This document shows positions 24,385-36,239 of a stretch of 64,000 nt of DNA, piece after piece; position 1 is the stretch's first letter, and the number at the start of each line of letters is the position of its first letter. The position numbers and the translations under genes are program-made. The stretch is from Kudoa neothunni. Its lineage: Eukaryota > Cnidaria. The notes beneath the pieces are model-generated. The model was given only the letters and a program-made list of their open reading frames with translations. It ran no database searches and was not told the origin of the DNA. Location: the NCBI GenBank assembly GCA_964304625.1, contig OZ199839.1, forward strand, positions 5,146,001 through 5,210,000, read 5' to 3'.

Positions 24385-24742
24385 CGATAGATTATGGCAG
24401 TTTCGTCTGCATTGTAAATAAAATTTTCAGAGTATCGTTTAAAAGATGTTCTGATTTGATTGATCTACTTCGAAGTAGTTTCTGGCGTAGCATTAACGGA
24501 CTAATTAATAAAATTTGATTTTTAAATGATGGACCTCTTTTAAAACGACGAAACACTCTCTGAATTGCACTTAAAGGTAAACCCTCTTCTCTGACTAATT
24601 GATTTCTCTTGATGATTATCGTGACGACGTTTACTACAGTCTTTTTGCTTCGTGTCCACCCAATCCACTCATATACGTTTTCATCAACAGAATTAAATTG
24701 TCCTGCATGTAAATATTTTCTATTTTTAGATTCTAAAAACAT
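24385..24742 (-). pseudogene. pogo/Tigger transposase fragment
   Basis: On the minus strand, 24742-24550 reads NRKYLHAGQFNSVDENVYEW and WTRSKK, which matches the CENP-B-type DNA-binding region of Tigger/pogo transposases. In another frame, 24416-24385 gives YNADETAIIYR, the conserved first-Asp block (NADET) of the DDE domain. The two pieces are in the expected order but out of frame, and the rest of the catalytic domain is missing. This is an old, truncated copy. Confidence 0.6.
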
Positions 24743-25336
24743 TTGTAGGTTTTGATTATTTTATTTTCCATCTCTAGTATGCCGTTAGGAGTCTACATAA
24801 TAGATATTTTAAAACGTGATACAGTGGCAGTTTTTGAGTCATAAGATTGGGGACTATCATAATAATAAGTAATATTGTACTTTCCGGAAGTTGGTATAGT
24901 TATAGCATTTTTTGGCAATAAATATTGACTTAACTAAATAGTAAACAATAAGTACCCGAAAAAAGTGCGTGAAATTGGTCAATCACATGGCTTTTAGCCA
25001 CGTTATTTAGCAACTTTTTAAATTAATTTTTGTAAAAATTTGGATTGAAATGTTATAAGAAACATATTATATAAACAATGACCAATCAATATTCCAACTA
25101 AATAGGTTTTTAAAAAATGCGTGAAATTGGTTATTTCTGTATCAAATATTTAGGGCGTGTACATCTATTATATTAGATAACTATGGCGCGAGCGAATGTA
25201 TTTTATTACTTTACGAATCTCAAGATTTTGGAATAACTACAGGTTTCATGTCACTACTATTGCACATACTTAATAAATATATTTATTTATATTTTGTTAT
25301 AAGGTAGTTTTTATCTAAATTTTTATTTATTAGGAA
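24743..25336. other. Non-coding, nothing recognised
   Basis: AT-rich; no exon, terminus or repeat supported. Confidence 0.6.
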
Positions 25337-26844
25337 TCTATATATATATATATATATAATCCTTTGCCTGTCCATGCGTCCACAAGTACGCATTTGCCAA
25401 GGAGAAACTTTTTTTAAATACAGCTTTTAGTTCGCATTTGAATAGATGATACCATTAATAAAAATCATTCATTTACTTATACGTACAAATATAATCAATA
25501 TCGTTATCAGAAGTAAGGAATTTTTTGGCTGTTTTCATCAATTACTAGATTAAAAGGTACCTGAATAATATTGATGTTTGTTTACTTCAGAGTGATACTC
25601 AATTAGAAAAAAACTTTTACCTACTGCATACAAAGACAATCTGCTCATTGTGATTTATAATGTTTCAAAAATATTACATATGCCTGCTGGGAGTAATTTT
25701 AAGACATAAAACCATTAACACTACATTTACAATAGTTGTTGCATTCTCTTTAAAATTTGAAGAATAACCGGATTATTTAGCATGTATTTTCATTTTTCAA
25801 GCGTTATAGATGTAGTTAAGAGAAAAAAATTATGCTTATTTTAAATAAAACACATAATTCGAGAATAAAGTTGTTGTCATGTCGGAGTAATTTGGATCTC
25901 TATATGCATTCTAAAAACGATGTAAGAAGTGAGTAGAGTTTTCAAATAATTAAATTTTTGTGATACCTGTTAAGAGTGCTGATAAAAGAGACTATATTTC
26001 AAACAAACGCACTACTATCGATAACTAACTAGTCGTTGTTGCCGCGCGTGCGCCACACACATAACAATACCTTCTTAAACGAAAATTATACTTCATTGGA
26101 ATTCCTGAGATGTGAAAATTTCTTTTAATCAAACATATCGATTGAGATTGAAACAATATTTGTCTTTCGATAAGTTTTTACTCATTTTTTGGTTTTGCCA
26201 AACTTTCTTGAAAGATAGCTGGAATCACTAACTCGATAAGTTTCTATATTTGATGAGACAATTTTTAAATAGTGTTTAAATTCTTAATAACCTAATTATT
26301 CCTTACCCCAAATCTTAAGGTTAATATTCAAACCAATATATAATTTTCTATTCGTTAAAAATAATTCATTATGATATAAAAATTGCATGAAAGTATGCGG
26401 CACCTCATTCTATATGTAGTTTAAGAACTTATATTCACGATTATTTTTGCGAAGAATACGGTCCGCTCTCAATACGTGTCACTTAAGTTAATAATAAATT
26501 ATTGTTCGTTCGATCTAACCGATATTTTCACAAAGTTTTTGTTAAACTAAGAATAGATCAATGCGAAGAAATTTTTGTAGACCAATTAAACAGTACGTTT
26601 ATTTTTAAAGGGTGCATACCTTTGAGAAAACCAGTTGATATTTAAGCATTACTGTAATTTTTCAAACCAGAAACACTTTTACATTTTAGATTTAATCGTA
26701 TTTTGATGATTAAATTTGTATATTTTTGAATCAGTTTGTATTTTTGTCAAAAAGGAAGGTTTTCTTTATTTGAAAATTGGGAAATTATGTTAAAATAGTG
26801 AATACGTAAGTTACCACTCACAGATTATTAAAACCTCATTAACA
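25337..26844 (+). mobile_element. Helitron copy, same family as 11402-16582
   Basis: Starts at TCTATATATATATATA (25337) after an A, followed by GCCTGTCCATGCGTCC. The next 1.5 kb matches the minus-strand Helitron at 16582-15378 and then 12087-11930, in the same order. The 3' third of the family (equivalent to 11930-11402) is missing: at 26844 the copy is interrupted by another Helitron. The TTAA at 26642-26645 is the unoccupied equivalent of the piggyBac target in the other copy. Confidence 0.8.
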
Positions 26845-27983
26845 TCCTTTATATATATAAAGGAGGACTGTCGGTATGTTTGTGTGTGTATGCCCTTAAT
26901 TACGCATGTGGGGATAATTTTTTCCTTATAGAAAGCCATATGTAAAATTTTTATGAATTTGTGATATTTAAAAAAATCGTTTAATTGTTTTCGGACCATT
27001 AAAGTTTCCAAAACGTATTTATGAAATAGAGATTTTGTCGATTTAAAAGTGTTTATCGGATTACATGAGTTCAGCTATAGGGTTAGCGCTTGCTTATGTC
27101 ATGGTGGTGGCCGGCTGAAGTTAACTATCTCCCTTATATACTCTATCATATGTTAATTGAACGATGTCGTCTGTCTTTACGTATAAGATTTGTGCGTTTA
27201 TTTTGTTGTTTGCTCAAAAAATTCTTTATATCGGGAGTTTTAATGTAATTGACTTGATAAACACATTTTGAAGGCTCTATTAGTGGATTTAGATACGAAA
27301 AAATGTCAATATTTGCATTATTATTTAGTTGGTTATGCGTGTTATAATCATATAGGTTGAAGCATTATAACACAAGTACCGTGTCCGTAGATTTCATTGA
27401 AACCGTCTGTTATGATGATTTTTCAGTGATTCAACTCAGTGCAGATGGTTGTATGGTTACTTCATCCGATTATTTAAATTATTTGTTAGGAAAAGCGCAT
27501 TAAAGTTTTCGCGGACCAAAGGATATTAATTTTAGCAATATCAATTAATTTTCATACGTTTTCCTCTATCTCGATTACTTTTTCTGTTTTTTTGTCCTTT
27601 CGAAGGTTAGTCATGCACATATTTTCCGAGCTGAGCCAGAATTCGACTTTAAAAATCTTCCGGACCAAAAAATAACATATCATAATACACTTTAAGAGAG
27701 TTTAAATAGTTAAGGAACGAAAATAAATGAGATACTGACCTTATATTTGCTACCGTTGGTGGGGGGACGAGAAATTATTAATTAAAAACCGGGATTGATA
27801 CACTCCTGCACAGAAATGATCATGATTTAAGTTTCGAATTCAACATCGACAAAGTATGATGCTTTAAAAAAATTAGTTTGACTGCTTCTATAAATCAGTT
27901 TGTAACATAATATTTTTTGGATGTTATTAAAAAATTTTTCTATGCGAAATCTTCCCCAAGCAACGCTGGGAAGTTCGCGCTAG
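26845..27983 (+). mobile_element. Non-autonomous Helitron, second family
   Basis: Begins TCCTTTATATATATAAAGG after an A and ends with a hairpin (CCCCAAGCAACGCTGGG), TTCGCG and CTAG (27980-27983) followed by T. It shares extended, diverged similarity with 48634-49467, including GGAGTTTTAATGTAATTGAC versus GGGGTTTTAATGTATTTTAC and the block around GAGCTGAGCCAGAATTCGA. It inserted within or next to the preceding Helitron and abuts a piggyBac terminus. There is no coding capacity. Confidence 0.75.
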
Positions 27984-27989
27984 TTGATT

Positions 27990-28067
27990 ATATTAGAGAA
28001 CTTTTGGGGTTCCGCGGGACCCCACGCCGGGACGATTGTGATTTTTTGGCGTACAGTCTCGGGAGGG
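27990..28067. mobile_element. Solo piggyBac terminus
   Basis: GC-rich terminal sequence with GCGGGACCCCACGCCGGGACG and CTCGGGAGGG ending directly at TTAA (28068-28071). It is similar to the subterminal GCGGACCCC / CGGGAC motifs of the 12.1-kb piggyBac. The rest of the element, to the left, is missing or replaced by the Helitron ending at 27983. The TTAA lies in the hAT transposase relic on the right, so this piggyBac had jumped into a hAT element. Confidence 0.65.
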
Positions 28068-28071
28068 TTAA

Positions 28072-29377
28072 TGATGCTGTGAATATCTAGGATGAGTCTC
28101 TTTTCATGTTCACCAAGAAGCGCTACGAATCTTTCGTTTTCTCCATCATGCACGGAGCACAACCATTACATTCCGAAAAAAGTTTGTCCATCGATAGGTT
28201 TTTTCTTTAGGAAACTTAGTGAAGGGTGAATAAATTCTCCCCTTTGTTATCCCTGTTATGTATTAGAGAAAGGACACGTATCCAAACCAACAAATAATAC
28301 TAATCACTAATAAGGTCCCATGTTCACGTTCGGACACCGCCATGTCTAATAAGGAAATATAACAAACACTTTGTTCGTCATATTCCCCTTACAACAGTCC
28401 CATGAACAGAAAAATTTCATGCGTTTCCTCTGTAATGTCTCATCGGCAACGTAACTTACAAACACGCTGAATTGGTATAATTTACGTCCGTTAACTTTTC
28501 CAAAGAGAGAGAAAAAACGGTGTGGCATTTATATTCTTCATTTGCATTGTCTCAATTTGATTTGATATCATGAAGGCGAAATCGTGAACGGTTCTTGCTG
28601 GCAGAGGTATGTTTTTTATTCGTCGAATTAACTTTGCTTTATCCGAGAAGTGGTATAATAATTCATTGGAAACATTAAGCCTAAATGCTTTAGCATACTC
28701 CCTATCTGTGAATGACTCTCCAATCGCTCACAACTGCTAAAGCATCATCAAAGTTAGTTGAATTCCAGTCATCTTGTTAAGTCCAAACACGGAATGACTG
28801 TTGACTAGTTTGCATTCCTTATATGCTTTTCCCCTGTAGGATATATTGCTGTAAATGTAATATAACATGTGTCGAAGTGCCGATTTGTATTTAACCGTGT
28901 CGTAGATTAAATTTTTTCGTTGCAAATAGACACACTGTATAATTTGCTCTCCCCACAAAGGCAAATTCTTCTGTTTATTCCTGTTAAAAATTACAATAAT
29001 ACTCGTCAACTTTACTTTTAATCATCTTCTCAACAAAATTTTTAAAATTAATTAGCTGACAACGCGATAAAAAAGAGGAAAGTTTACTCTCTCATCTCAC
29101 GAAAAGATGTTGTGCGAACTTTATTGCATATACACACATCTGCTCGTATTTTCGAGAACAAAATACGGCAACTCCACTTGAATAATGTCTCTGCCTTGCT
29201 TAAATCCTTGATAGATAGACGCAACATATATTTTTGCCATTTAATCATTGAAATTATTGCTGGCTGGCTTTCTAGTCTAGTCTAGGCTAGTTACCGTATG
29301 GCATACGCGCAAGGAGTATAACGAAATATATTTTTTAATTGAAAATTTTTCTGCGAGCCATAGGTTCTTGACCCCTG
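28072..29377 (-). mobile_element. hAT relic (ZBED/FAM200-like transposase) with one terminus
   Basis: The minus-strand end at 29377 reads CAGGGGTCAAGAACCTATGG, a typical hAT terminal repeat. From about 29.0 to 28.07 kb the minus strand carries a shattered transposase of the FAM200/SCAND3-type hAT family. Pieces include IGESFTDREYAKAF, NVSNELLYHFSDKAKLI, PLPARTVHDF, QIETMQMKNINATPFF, LTDVNYTNSACL and, at 28150-28080, FVALLGEHEKRLILDIHSI. Stops and frame changes are frequent. It is cut at 28072 by the piggyBac insertion, and the 3' part and left terminus are not present. This is an old element. Confidence 0.7.
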
Positions 29378-29591
29378 CTCTATTAGAGTTGTATTTAATG
29401 CACAAGATTTTTTCATATTGACATTTCGACATAGGCGTTTAGTCAATTGACTTTTAATCGCATATCTTTAACGTTTATTAAATATATTTATTTTTATAAT
29501 AAAGAGAGATGTTCAAATATTTGCTATATGAGAAATAAGATATTTTCTTTAATATTATAAAAGCAACATGCTAAATTAATTGGATTTCCTT

Positions 29592-30139
29592 TCAGAGATT
29601 ATTGATGAACCTTCGTGGGTATGTGTATCTTCTTATCAAAAGGTACGATAACATAACAACTAGTGAAATAATAATAGCAAGAATCAATAGTCCAGCTATT
29701 ATCTTAAAACAATTCTTGTATCCTTTTGGTATTTTTAGGTCGCTTTCAGCGAACCTTAATGCAATAGTTGATGTAGATATAGTAGATTCGTCGGTAATGT
29801 CCGTTTTAGTCAAGCTGTCCCACTCTTTCGAATGTATTATTGATATTTCCGAATTTATTGTTGTCATGGATATGGCGATAATTTTTGATGGTGTAATATC
29901 AGTCACTGATAAGTGTATCGATGTAGTTTTAATGTCAGATTCTTGAGTAAAGGTAGTTCCCATCGAATCCTCGTAGCTTTCGAGAGGTGATAATTTAGTT
30001 GTTTCAGTTCTAACATAAGTTTAATACGTTATTATAAAATTGTTTGAACCTAATTATTTCTTGATCTAGGGGAGCTATTGAACCAAAGGCTGGGTCGATA
30101 AATATGTAATGGTAGTGTTTAAAAATTGGGGTGTATGTT
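29592..30139 (-). CDS. Single-pass membrane protein, C-terminal part (function unknown)
   Basis: Two minus-strand exons join in phase, 30139-30050 and 30009-29592, separated by a 40-bp GT-AG intron. An acceptor at 30140 shows more exons upstream, which I could not find. The product (about 168 residues) has a short N-terminal part (TPIFKHYHYIFIDPAFGSIAP), a long Thr/Ser-rich stretch typical of an extracellular stalk, then a hydrophobic segment IIAGLLILAIIISLVVML. It ends in a short basic cytoplasmic tail (RRYTYPRRFINNL). This topology suggests a type I surface protein. No family was recognised. The open Thr/Ser-rich exon (124 codons from its internal ATG) is long for this AT-rich DNA, supporting a real gene. 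Confidence 0.6.
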
Positions 30140-31637
30140 CTAGATAAAGAAAATTATTGATATCAATAACACAGTTACATCCTTATAAAATTTATTAATA
30201 ATTGTTCATTTTTGGATGAGATTTCATTTAGCAGTGTATATATAATAATAAAATGAAAACATCTGGAGAACGATTTGGTCCTCCTCTAAATAAACATGAA
30301 GTAAGAAAATGATGTGTTCATTTTATCGGAAAGGGGGGGGGGTATGTCATCTAGATTATGTTGTAGTAAAATTCATTGCGCGTATATGAAAAATCAATAA
30401 CGTATGTAAACACACAACTACTATTATGCAAGCCCCCACTATCTAACGTGTATATATTTCGTGTGCTTATAGGTATTTTCATTTATGGGATAACTATTAT
30501 TCCACATATGATGTGCGGCCTTCAACAGATTATAATTAGGGATAGTAGTTTTCGACATTTATTTTGATTGATTCAGTAACGCGCAAGCGTGAATGTTTAA
30601 ACACTTTTAAATTAAAAAAATTTGGAACCAGCTCCCCCACACGACTTTTTCATCAAATAAAGATAGCAGGAGAGCATCGAGAATAATAATAGAAACTAAA
30701 ATTTTCACAATTTTGTCCTTTTTTTCTCTCTAAAAAAATAACCGGCAGAGAGAGTAGTGCCTTGAAACGCTTTTTAACGATGTTTCATTTAATGTATTTG
30801 CTTGCAAATTCTACTTTGTTGTGGAGATAATTTCATATTTAAATATTTAGAGGGTTACTCATTTTCCACCATCGCTATATCGATCCATTCAACAAAAAAT
30901 ATCATTTTCTCTCCAGTTATCACTCCTTTTGAGTTATTCGGAAGATTCCTAATTTTACCGGAAAACAAACGGGGGGGGGCTTTTTTAAAAATTCGATTAT
31001 TAAAATCGATTTTTATCGAAAACTACGATCCCCAATTATAATCTTATACATGAGGATCACATTTGTTAGATTTAGGAAAGATATAATTAAAAAAAGTTGT
31101 ATAGAAATATTTTAATACTTGGAATCGACTTAAAAGTTTTTTTATTAAATGAAATTATAATTTCTAATCTTACTAATAAATTGTTAAAATAATACAACTT
31201 AAAAAAATACAACCATATTATCTTTCAACTAGAGATAAAAAATATATTTATTTCATAATTTTAATTATAACGAATTTTTTTATTCATTCAAAATATTTCT
31301 AATCATTATTTAAAGTTATTATGTAAAATTTGTTAGGTAATTATTAAATTTTTTCTTCATTTATGTTTATTATTGATTCAAATAAAATACAAACATTAGA
31401 AAAATTTTCTGACGAAAAATTCATCATAAAATAAGAAAACATGAAATTTAAATTAATCTCTCAAGTGTACATACGAAACAACGTTGTGAAAATTCTACTG
31501 ATTCCAAACTTGTAATTTTCAATACACAATTAATCTTTCCATTTTATCGTTAAAATCACTACGAATTTTATTGGTAAATACAAAAGTTAAAATATAATTT
31601 GTATATAATAAGCATCAAAAAGAAAAGACAATTAAAT
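30140..31637. other. Non-coding, nothing firmly recognised
   Basis: AT-rich sequence that may hold unseen upstream exons of the membrane-protein gene. It includes G runs at about 30331 and 30971. No other feature is supported. Confidence 0.5.
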
Positions 31638-31890
31638 AAAGACAGTGGCTATTCTCATGGTAATGAATATCTCCATAATTAACAAAGCTATCTATGTTTG
31701 ATTCCATAAACGTATATAACTAATTTTTATCTAATTTTATATGACCAAATATTTTAATTGTTCCTATACATAATTATATAGCTTCATTCACCCACGTAAC
31801 GTTGTTTAACATTACAGGTGACAAGTTTTCTACGTGTATAACTTTATATCAAAAACTTTTTCATGTAACGTAACAGCATTATTGGTGCAT
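31638..31890 (+). repeat. Left terminal inverted repeat of the MULE
   Basis: Inverted match to 35867-36110, with scattered mismatches throughout. Confidence 0.8.
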
Positions 31891-32761
31891 CTTATTAAAA
31901 AAACTATGCATTTTCTTATTTCGCAGATTCACTTTTGAATTTAACAACGTCGAAAATCGATGTATTTTTGAGATAATAAATATAAACCTAATAACTTATG
32001 CTCCGATGATAATCCATATGTAACAGAGATTGTTTTTATTTCCATTTTTCTCCAATATTCGGAAATATCGCTTCAAACCTATATATATACAACATCTTCA
32101 TGTATGAGGATGTACACATCAACCCCTTGGATTCCAGTATATACTTAAATATACATAATAGTAATTGGGGTTTCAAAAACGCTCTGTTCCGAATAGTCCT
32201 TTTGAAATAGTTAAAAAGGATTATAATTACTTTGATTCTTATTGTATTAAAATTTTAATTAATTTCAATAAACTTAAAAAAACTATATTATTCAAAAGTT
32301 TTTAAATCATTCTATGTTTTAAAGTAGGAGAATCAATCCAGAATTTTTTCGAAAGTTTGTAAATTTGCGTTTATGATAAAAGTATTAATGTATAATAATG
32401 ACCAATTAAAAATATTTGTGGTATTATTTACGACAAAATACAAAATTTAATCTAGAAAAGGATGCAAACTTTTTTTATACTTAAATATACATATTAAAAT
32501 CACAAATAATTATGATTCAACAATTATTATTTTGGGATTTTACTTTATATTTTTGGATTCAAACACATATTTAAATATATAATTTTTTATTCGTAAGCTA
32601 AAAGTATTTGGACTCGAAAGTGTTAAAAACATAATATTCAATACATTTGTCTTTTAAAAAGAAAGCAGAGTTTACATAATAATTTAAGAGAAGATTTCGA
32701 AAAATTTATGTTGAAATGAATTCTTAAGTGCTTTGATATAGTCCGCGCACACGAAGCAAAA

Positions 32762-35075
32762 ATGGCTGGTGAAAACGGTGATTTCTTCTTTGTTGGAATG
32801 AAATTCGGTTCACACGAAATGATCAAAATCAAAATGAAAGAGTACGAAGAGGCCAATTACTGTAATTTAAAAATGAAAATTTCTAGAACTATTATTAATG
32901 CACAACATCGGCTAAACCGCATTTTAAATCCCAATCACATTTATTATGAAATTGGATGCATTTGTTTTTTCAGTAAGATAAATACAAGCAAAAGTAAAGG
33001 TCTTCGAAACAAATCATCTTTCAAGAATGGTTTCCCCTTTAGTATTACTCTTAGGGCTAGCTCTTGTGGGAATTTCCCCTAGGTAAAATCCGTATGTTTG
33101 GCACACAATCATGAAAATGATGTGATCATCTACAAAAATTTACCTGACCAGAGGAAAATTAACCTCTCAGATTCTTTCATGTTGGAATTAATATCATTGC
33201 GCGCCAACAAAAAACTTATTCAGTCGAGGTTGAATGATGAAACAGGGAAAAATATTTCCCTTAAATCCCTCCATAACATTGAAAAATTTCCTCCTATCAA
33301 AGCGGACAACATTAATTCGATTGTGAAACTACTCAAAGAAGACTACAATTGTGAGGTGAAAATATTGGCCAATGAAAACTCTGTAACTGGAATATTTTTT
33401 AAGGACGAGGGAATGAAGAGAGTGCTTGAATTATTCCCCGAATAGATGTTTATCGATGCGACCTATAAACTGCTAGATTCCTGATATCTAAAAATTATGT
33501 CTGCTGTCAATTATATGTACATTTGTAGAGCACTTATATATATCTTTCAGCTGTACAAGATTCATTTAAACAGACCCATCTTACGAGCAGATGTATTCTC
33601 TACGAAGAGACTGAAGAGGCCATTAGGTGGTACTTAAACGACTTGGTTGTTGTCGCTCCATGGTTTAAAATAAAGGTATCCACTATTGTTACAGACAAAG
33701 ATAAATGCTTGAGAAAATGTTTCAAAATGACATTTACCAATGCATTACTTCACTGTGCAGATTTCATGCGCATCAAATTTTTCAAAGGGAGGTAACGGTG
33801 CAAAAACAGAAGTAAATTCGACAGCTTGTATGATGAGCTTTGTCAACAGAGCCCCTCAGCGTTTATTGATTATTTTGATAAAGATTGGAAGCCTATAGTG
33901 GACGAATGGATTGTTGGCGTAAGCAATGTTAAAAGCTTTTACGATAGTGCATCGAACAACAGTCTTGAGACAATAAATAATAAAATAAAATCAGTTACCA
34001 ACAAGTTTTCAACTCTTGATGAATTTTTCGCAAAGTTTTTGTCTTTTTTGAAATCAACGAGGATTGAACGAATTAATGCCATTGTATCTAAGCTTTTAAG
34101 GTCCTCCGACCCTAATATCAGCAATCAATCCTACAAAGATTGTTTGGATTTTCTCACTCCTTATGCAGTTAATTTAGTTTCATTGGAGTTATTGAAAGTA
34201 ACGAATGCAAAAAATCGACAAGGATCAGACGTTGCCACTTGCGATTGTTTGTTTGTTTCAAAGGTCATTTAATCTCCCATGCAGACATAGTTTATACGAA
34301 AGGGAAATCACGCAAATATGCATGTTTGACAAATCATTATGCGATCCTCGTTGGGCAAGAAAACATATATATAGTTATTTAAAAAACACTAACTACAGTA
34401 ATGCCTCAAAAAATTCGAAGGAAATTATTAAAATCAAACCTAATGATTCTATTGGGACTTCCTCACAAAGACTGAAACTGTCATCTGTTTATTGCAAAAA
34501 GTTGGCGACAACCTCTGCAGAATTTTGTGGAATCTTCTATAAGACATGCATCAAAAGTTTTAAAACTCTAGAGGTTATCATTAAAAACCACGAGGAAAAA
34601 AAGCTATCAACCATTATTGAACTAAGTTGTTTATTGTGTTTGCATTGTTAATAAAAATTTTAGTGCAAGCTGATCTATCCACAATCAAGTTAATGCGCTC
34701 AACTATAAATTCGGAATCTGAAGATGAAATAATTAGCGTAGGTATGGATGTTAGGTTTTAATTCTGTTGTTATTGATATTTTTAGATGAGCCCGAACCTA
34801 TTGTCGAAGATAATACAAGTCTCAAATTTTTTCAATGTTGTGATGTATATATTCATATCTCTAGGTGAAACAACACATAACGAGCCTGAGTCCAACCAAA
34901 CACATTATCCCTAAAGGATTACCATAGGTGATGAATTAAAAAGTATAAATGTAAAATTTTGATTAATTTACTTATGATCTAACTATCCCACCAAAAATAA
35001 AATCCACTAGTCGACCCAAGGGTAGTAGAACAACCGCTATTGGACTTAAAAAACAAAGAAAAAGAAAAAACTAAT
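32762..35075 (+). pseudogene. MULE transposase of the SWIM zinc-finger type, broken
   Basis: The gene starts at MAGENGDFFFVGMKFGS. It continues through an N-terminal block (KGLRNKSSFKNGFPFSITLR, CLAHNHENDVIIYKNLP) and the DNA-binding region (ISLKSLHNIEKFPPIKADNI). The DDE core has MFIDATYKLL (first Asp, 33446 on) and IVTDKDKC (second Asp, about 33690). Then come the helical NNSLETINNKIKSV region and a C-terminal SWIM finger (CDC about 34240, then NLPCRHSLY at 34272 on). A basic tail ends RPKGSRTTAIGLKKQRKRKN (34.9-35.07 kb). In-frame stops at 33080 and 33443 and several frame changes, including one between the two halves of the SWIM finger, break it. Architecture matches ZSWIM-related transposases. 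Confidence 0.8.
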
Positions 35076-35866
35076 ATAATAATTATATTTACGTATTATT
35101 TCTGAGTAAATTCATGTTTACGCTCTTATTCAGCAATAATTTAATAGTCACGCAATATTTACCAATGTATTTATTTGGTTATTTTTATGAACACCTCAAC
35201 AGAGGTGTTAAGATAGATCATTCTCATAGCTTTAAAACGGATGAAAAACTTTTGAATATTAAAACCGAGAATGAATAGAATTATTATTTTAAGTTACCTC
35301 TAGTATTGCTTCCAAAATAACCCTCGTAATTTTGTTTAATAAACTTAATATAAATAATAACAAATTAATGAATTATCAAAGACTGCGTAGGGAAAATTCG
35401 GTCCGCAGAGTTTTGCGTTAAATTTAAATTTTGATACGTATTGATTTAATAAGTATCATATTGAAAGTTTCTGCCGGCAGTTTACATCTTACTACAATAA
35501 AATTATAGAAAATGATTCTGAAGATTTTCTCGTGTTTATTTTTGTTTCGCTATATTATTATTTCCTTACGTAATATTATGGATTACCTATAGGTTTTATA
35601 ACTACGGCTCTTGGGAAATTCGAAGCACTGATGTGACACTGGCAACATGCAAGTGTGCCGCCCAACATTGAACAAATATCACAATAAAATAACCTAGGTT
35701 TATATACAATGAATTAAATTTAGTTGATTTTTTTTATTGCTAAAATATTCTAAAATTTCAACAGTTAGAGCTGTGACTGACGGCTGTAATCAATGATAGA
35801 TTCCTTTACTGTAATACGCGTTTTTAAAATATAAGAATCCTTGCTCTTTTTAAAAAATGCACCAAT

Positions 35867-36110
35867 AATGTTGTTATGTTGCATGAAAAAGTTTCCTATA
35901 TGAAGTTAGACGTGTAGAAAACTTGTCATCTGTAATGTTAAATAACGTTAAGTGGGCGAATGGAGCAATATAATTATATGTATGGAAAGTAAAATAATTT
36001 GTCATAGATAATTAGATAAAAATTAGTTGTATACGTTTATGAAATCAAACATTAGATAGTTTTGTTAATTATGAAGATATTCATTACCATGAGAATAGCC
36101 ATTGCCTTAG
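35867..36110 (-). repeat. Right terminal inverted repeat of the MULE
   Basis: Inverted match to 31638-31890. Its outer edge lies about 130 bp from the last visible exon of the minus-strand gene at 36240-37388. Confidence 0.8.
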
Positions 36111-36239
36111 ATAAATTTTTGCAATTATACATTGAATTTATCAAATTAAAACCGAGAATGACATACACCAATTTTTATCTTAGAGTATTAAATACACAAT
36201 GAGTTTTTTCGAACTTCAAGAATTTTCGCGTCAACTCAC

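Larger units (their letters stand above)
31638..36110 (+). mobile_element. Mutator-like element (MULE) with long terminal inverted repeats
   Basis: A 4.5-kb element. The arms 31638-31890 and 35867-36110 are inverted copies about 250 bp long, each starting from a variant of GGCAGTGGCTATTCTCATGG and ending at the ATTATTGGTGCAT block. Long terminal inverted repeats and the enclosed MULE transposase define the superfamily. The flanks do not show a clean 9-bp duplication. The outermost GGCAGTGGCTATT is shared with the element at 39578-44404, so both belong to one group. Confidence 0.85.
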
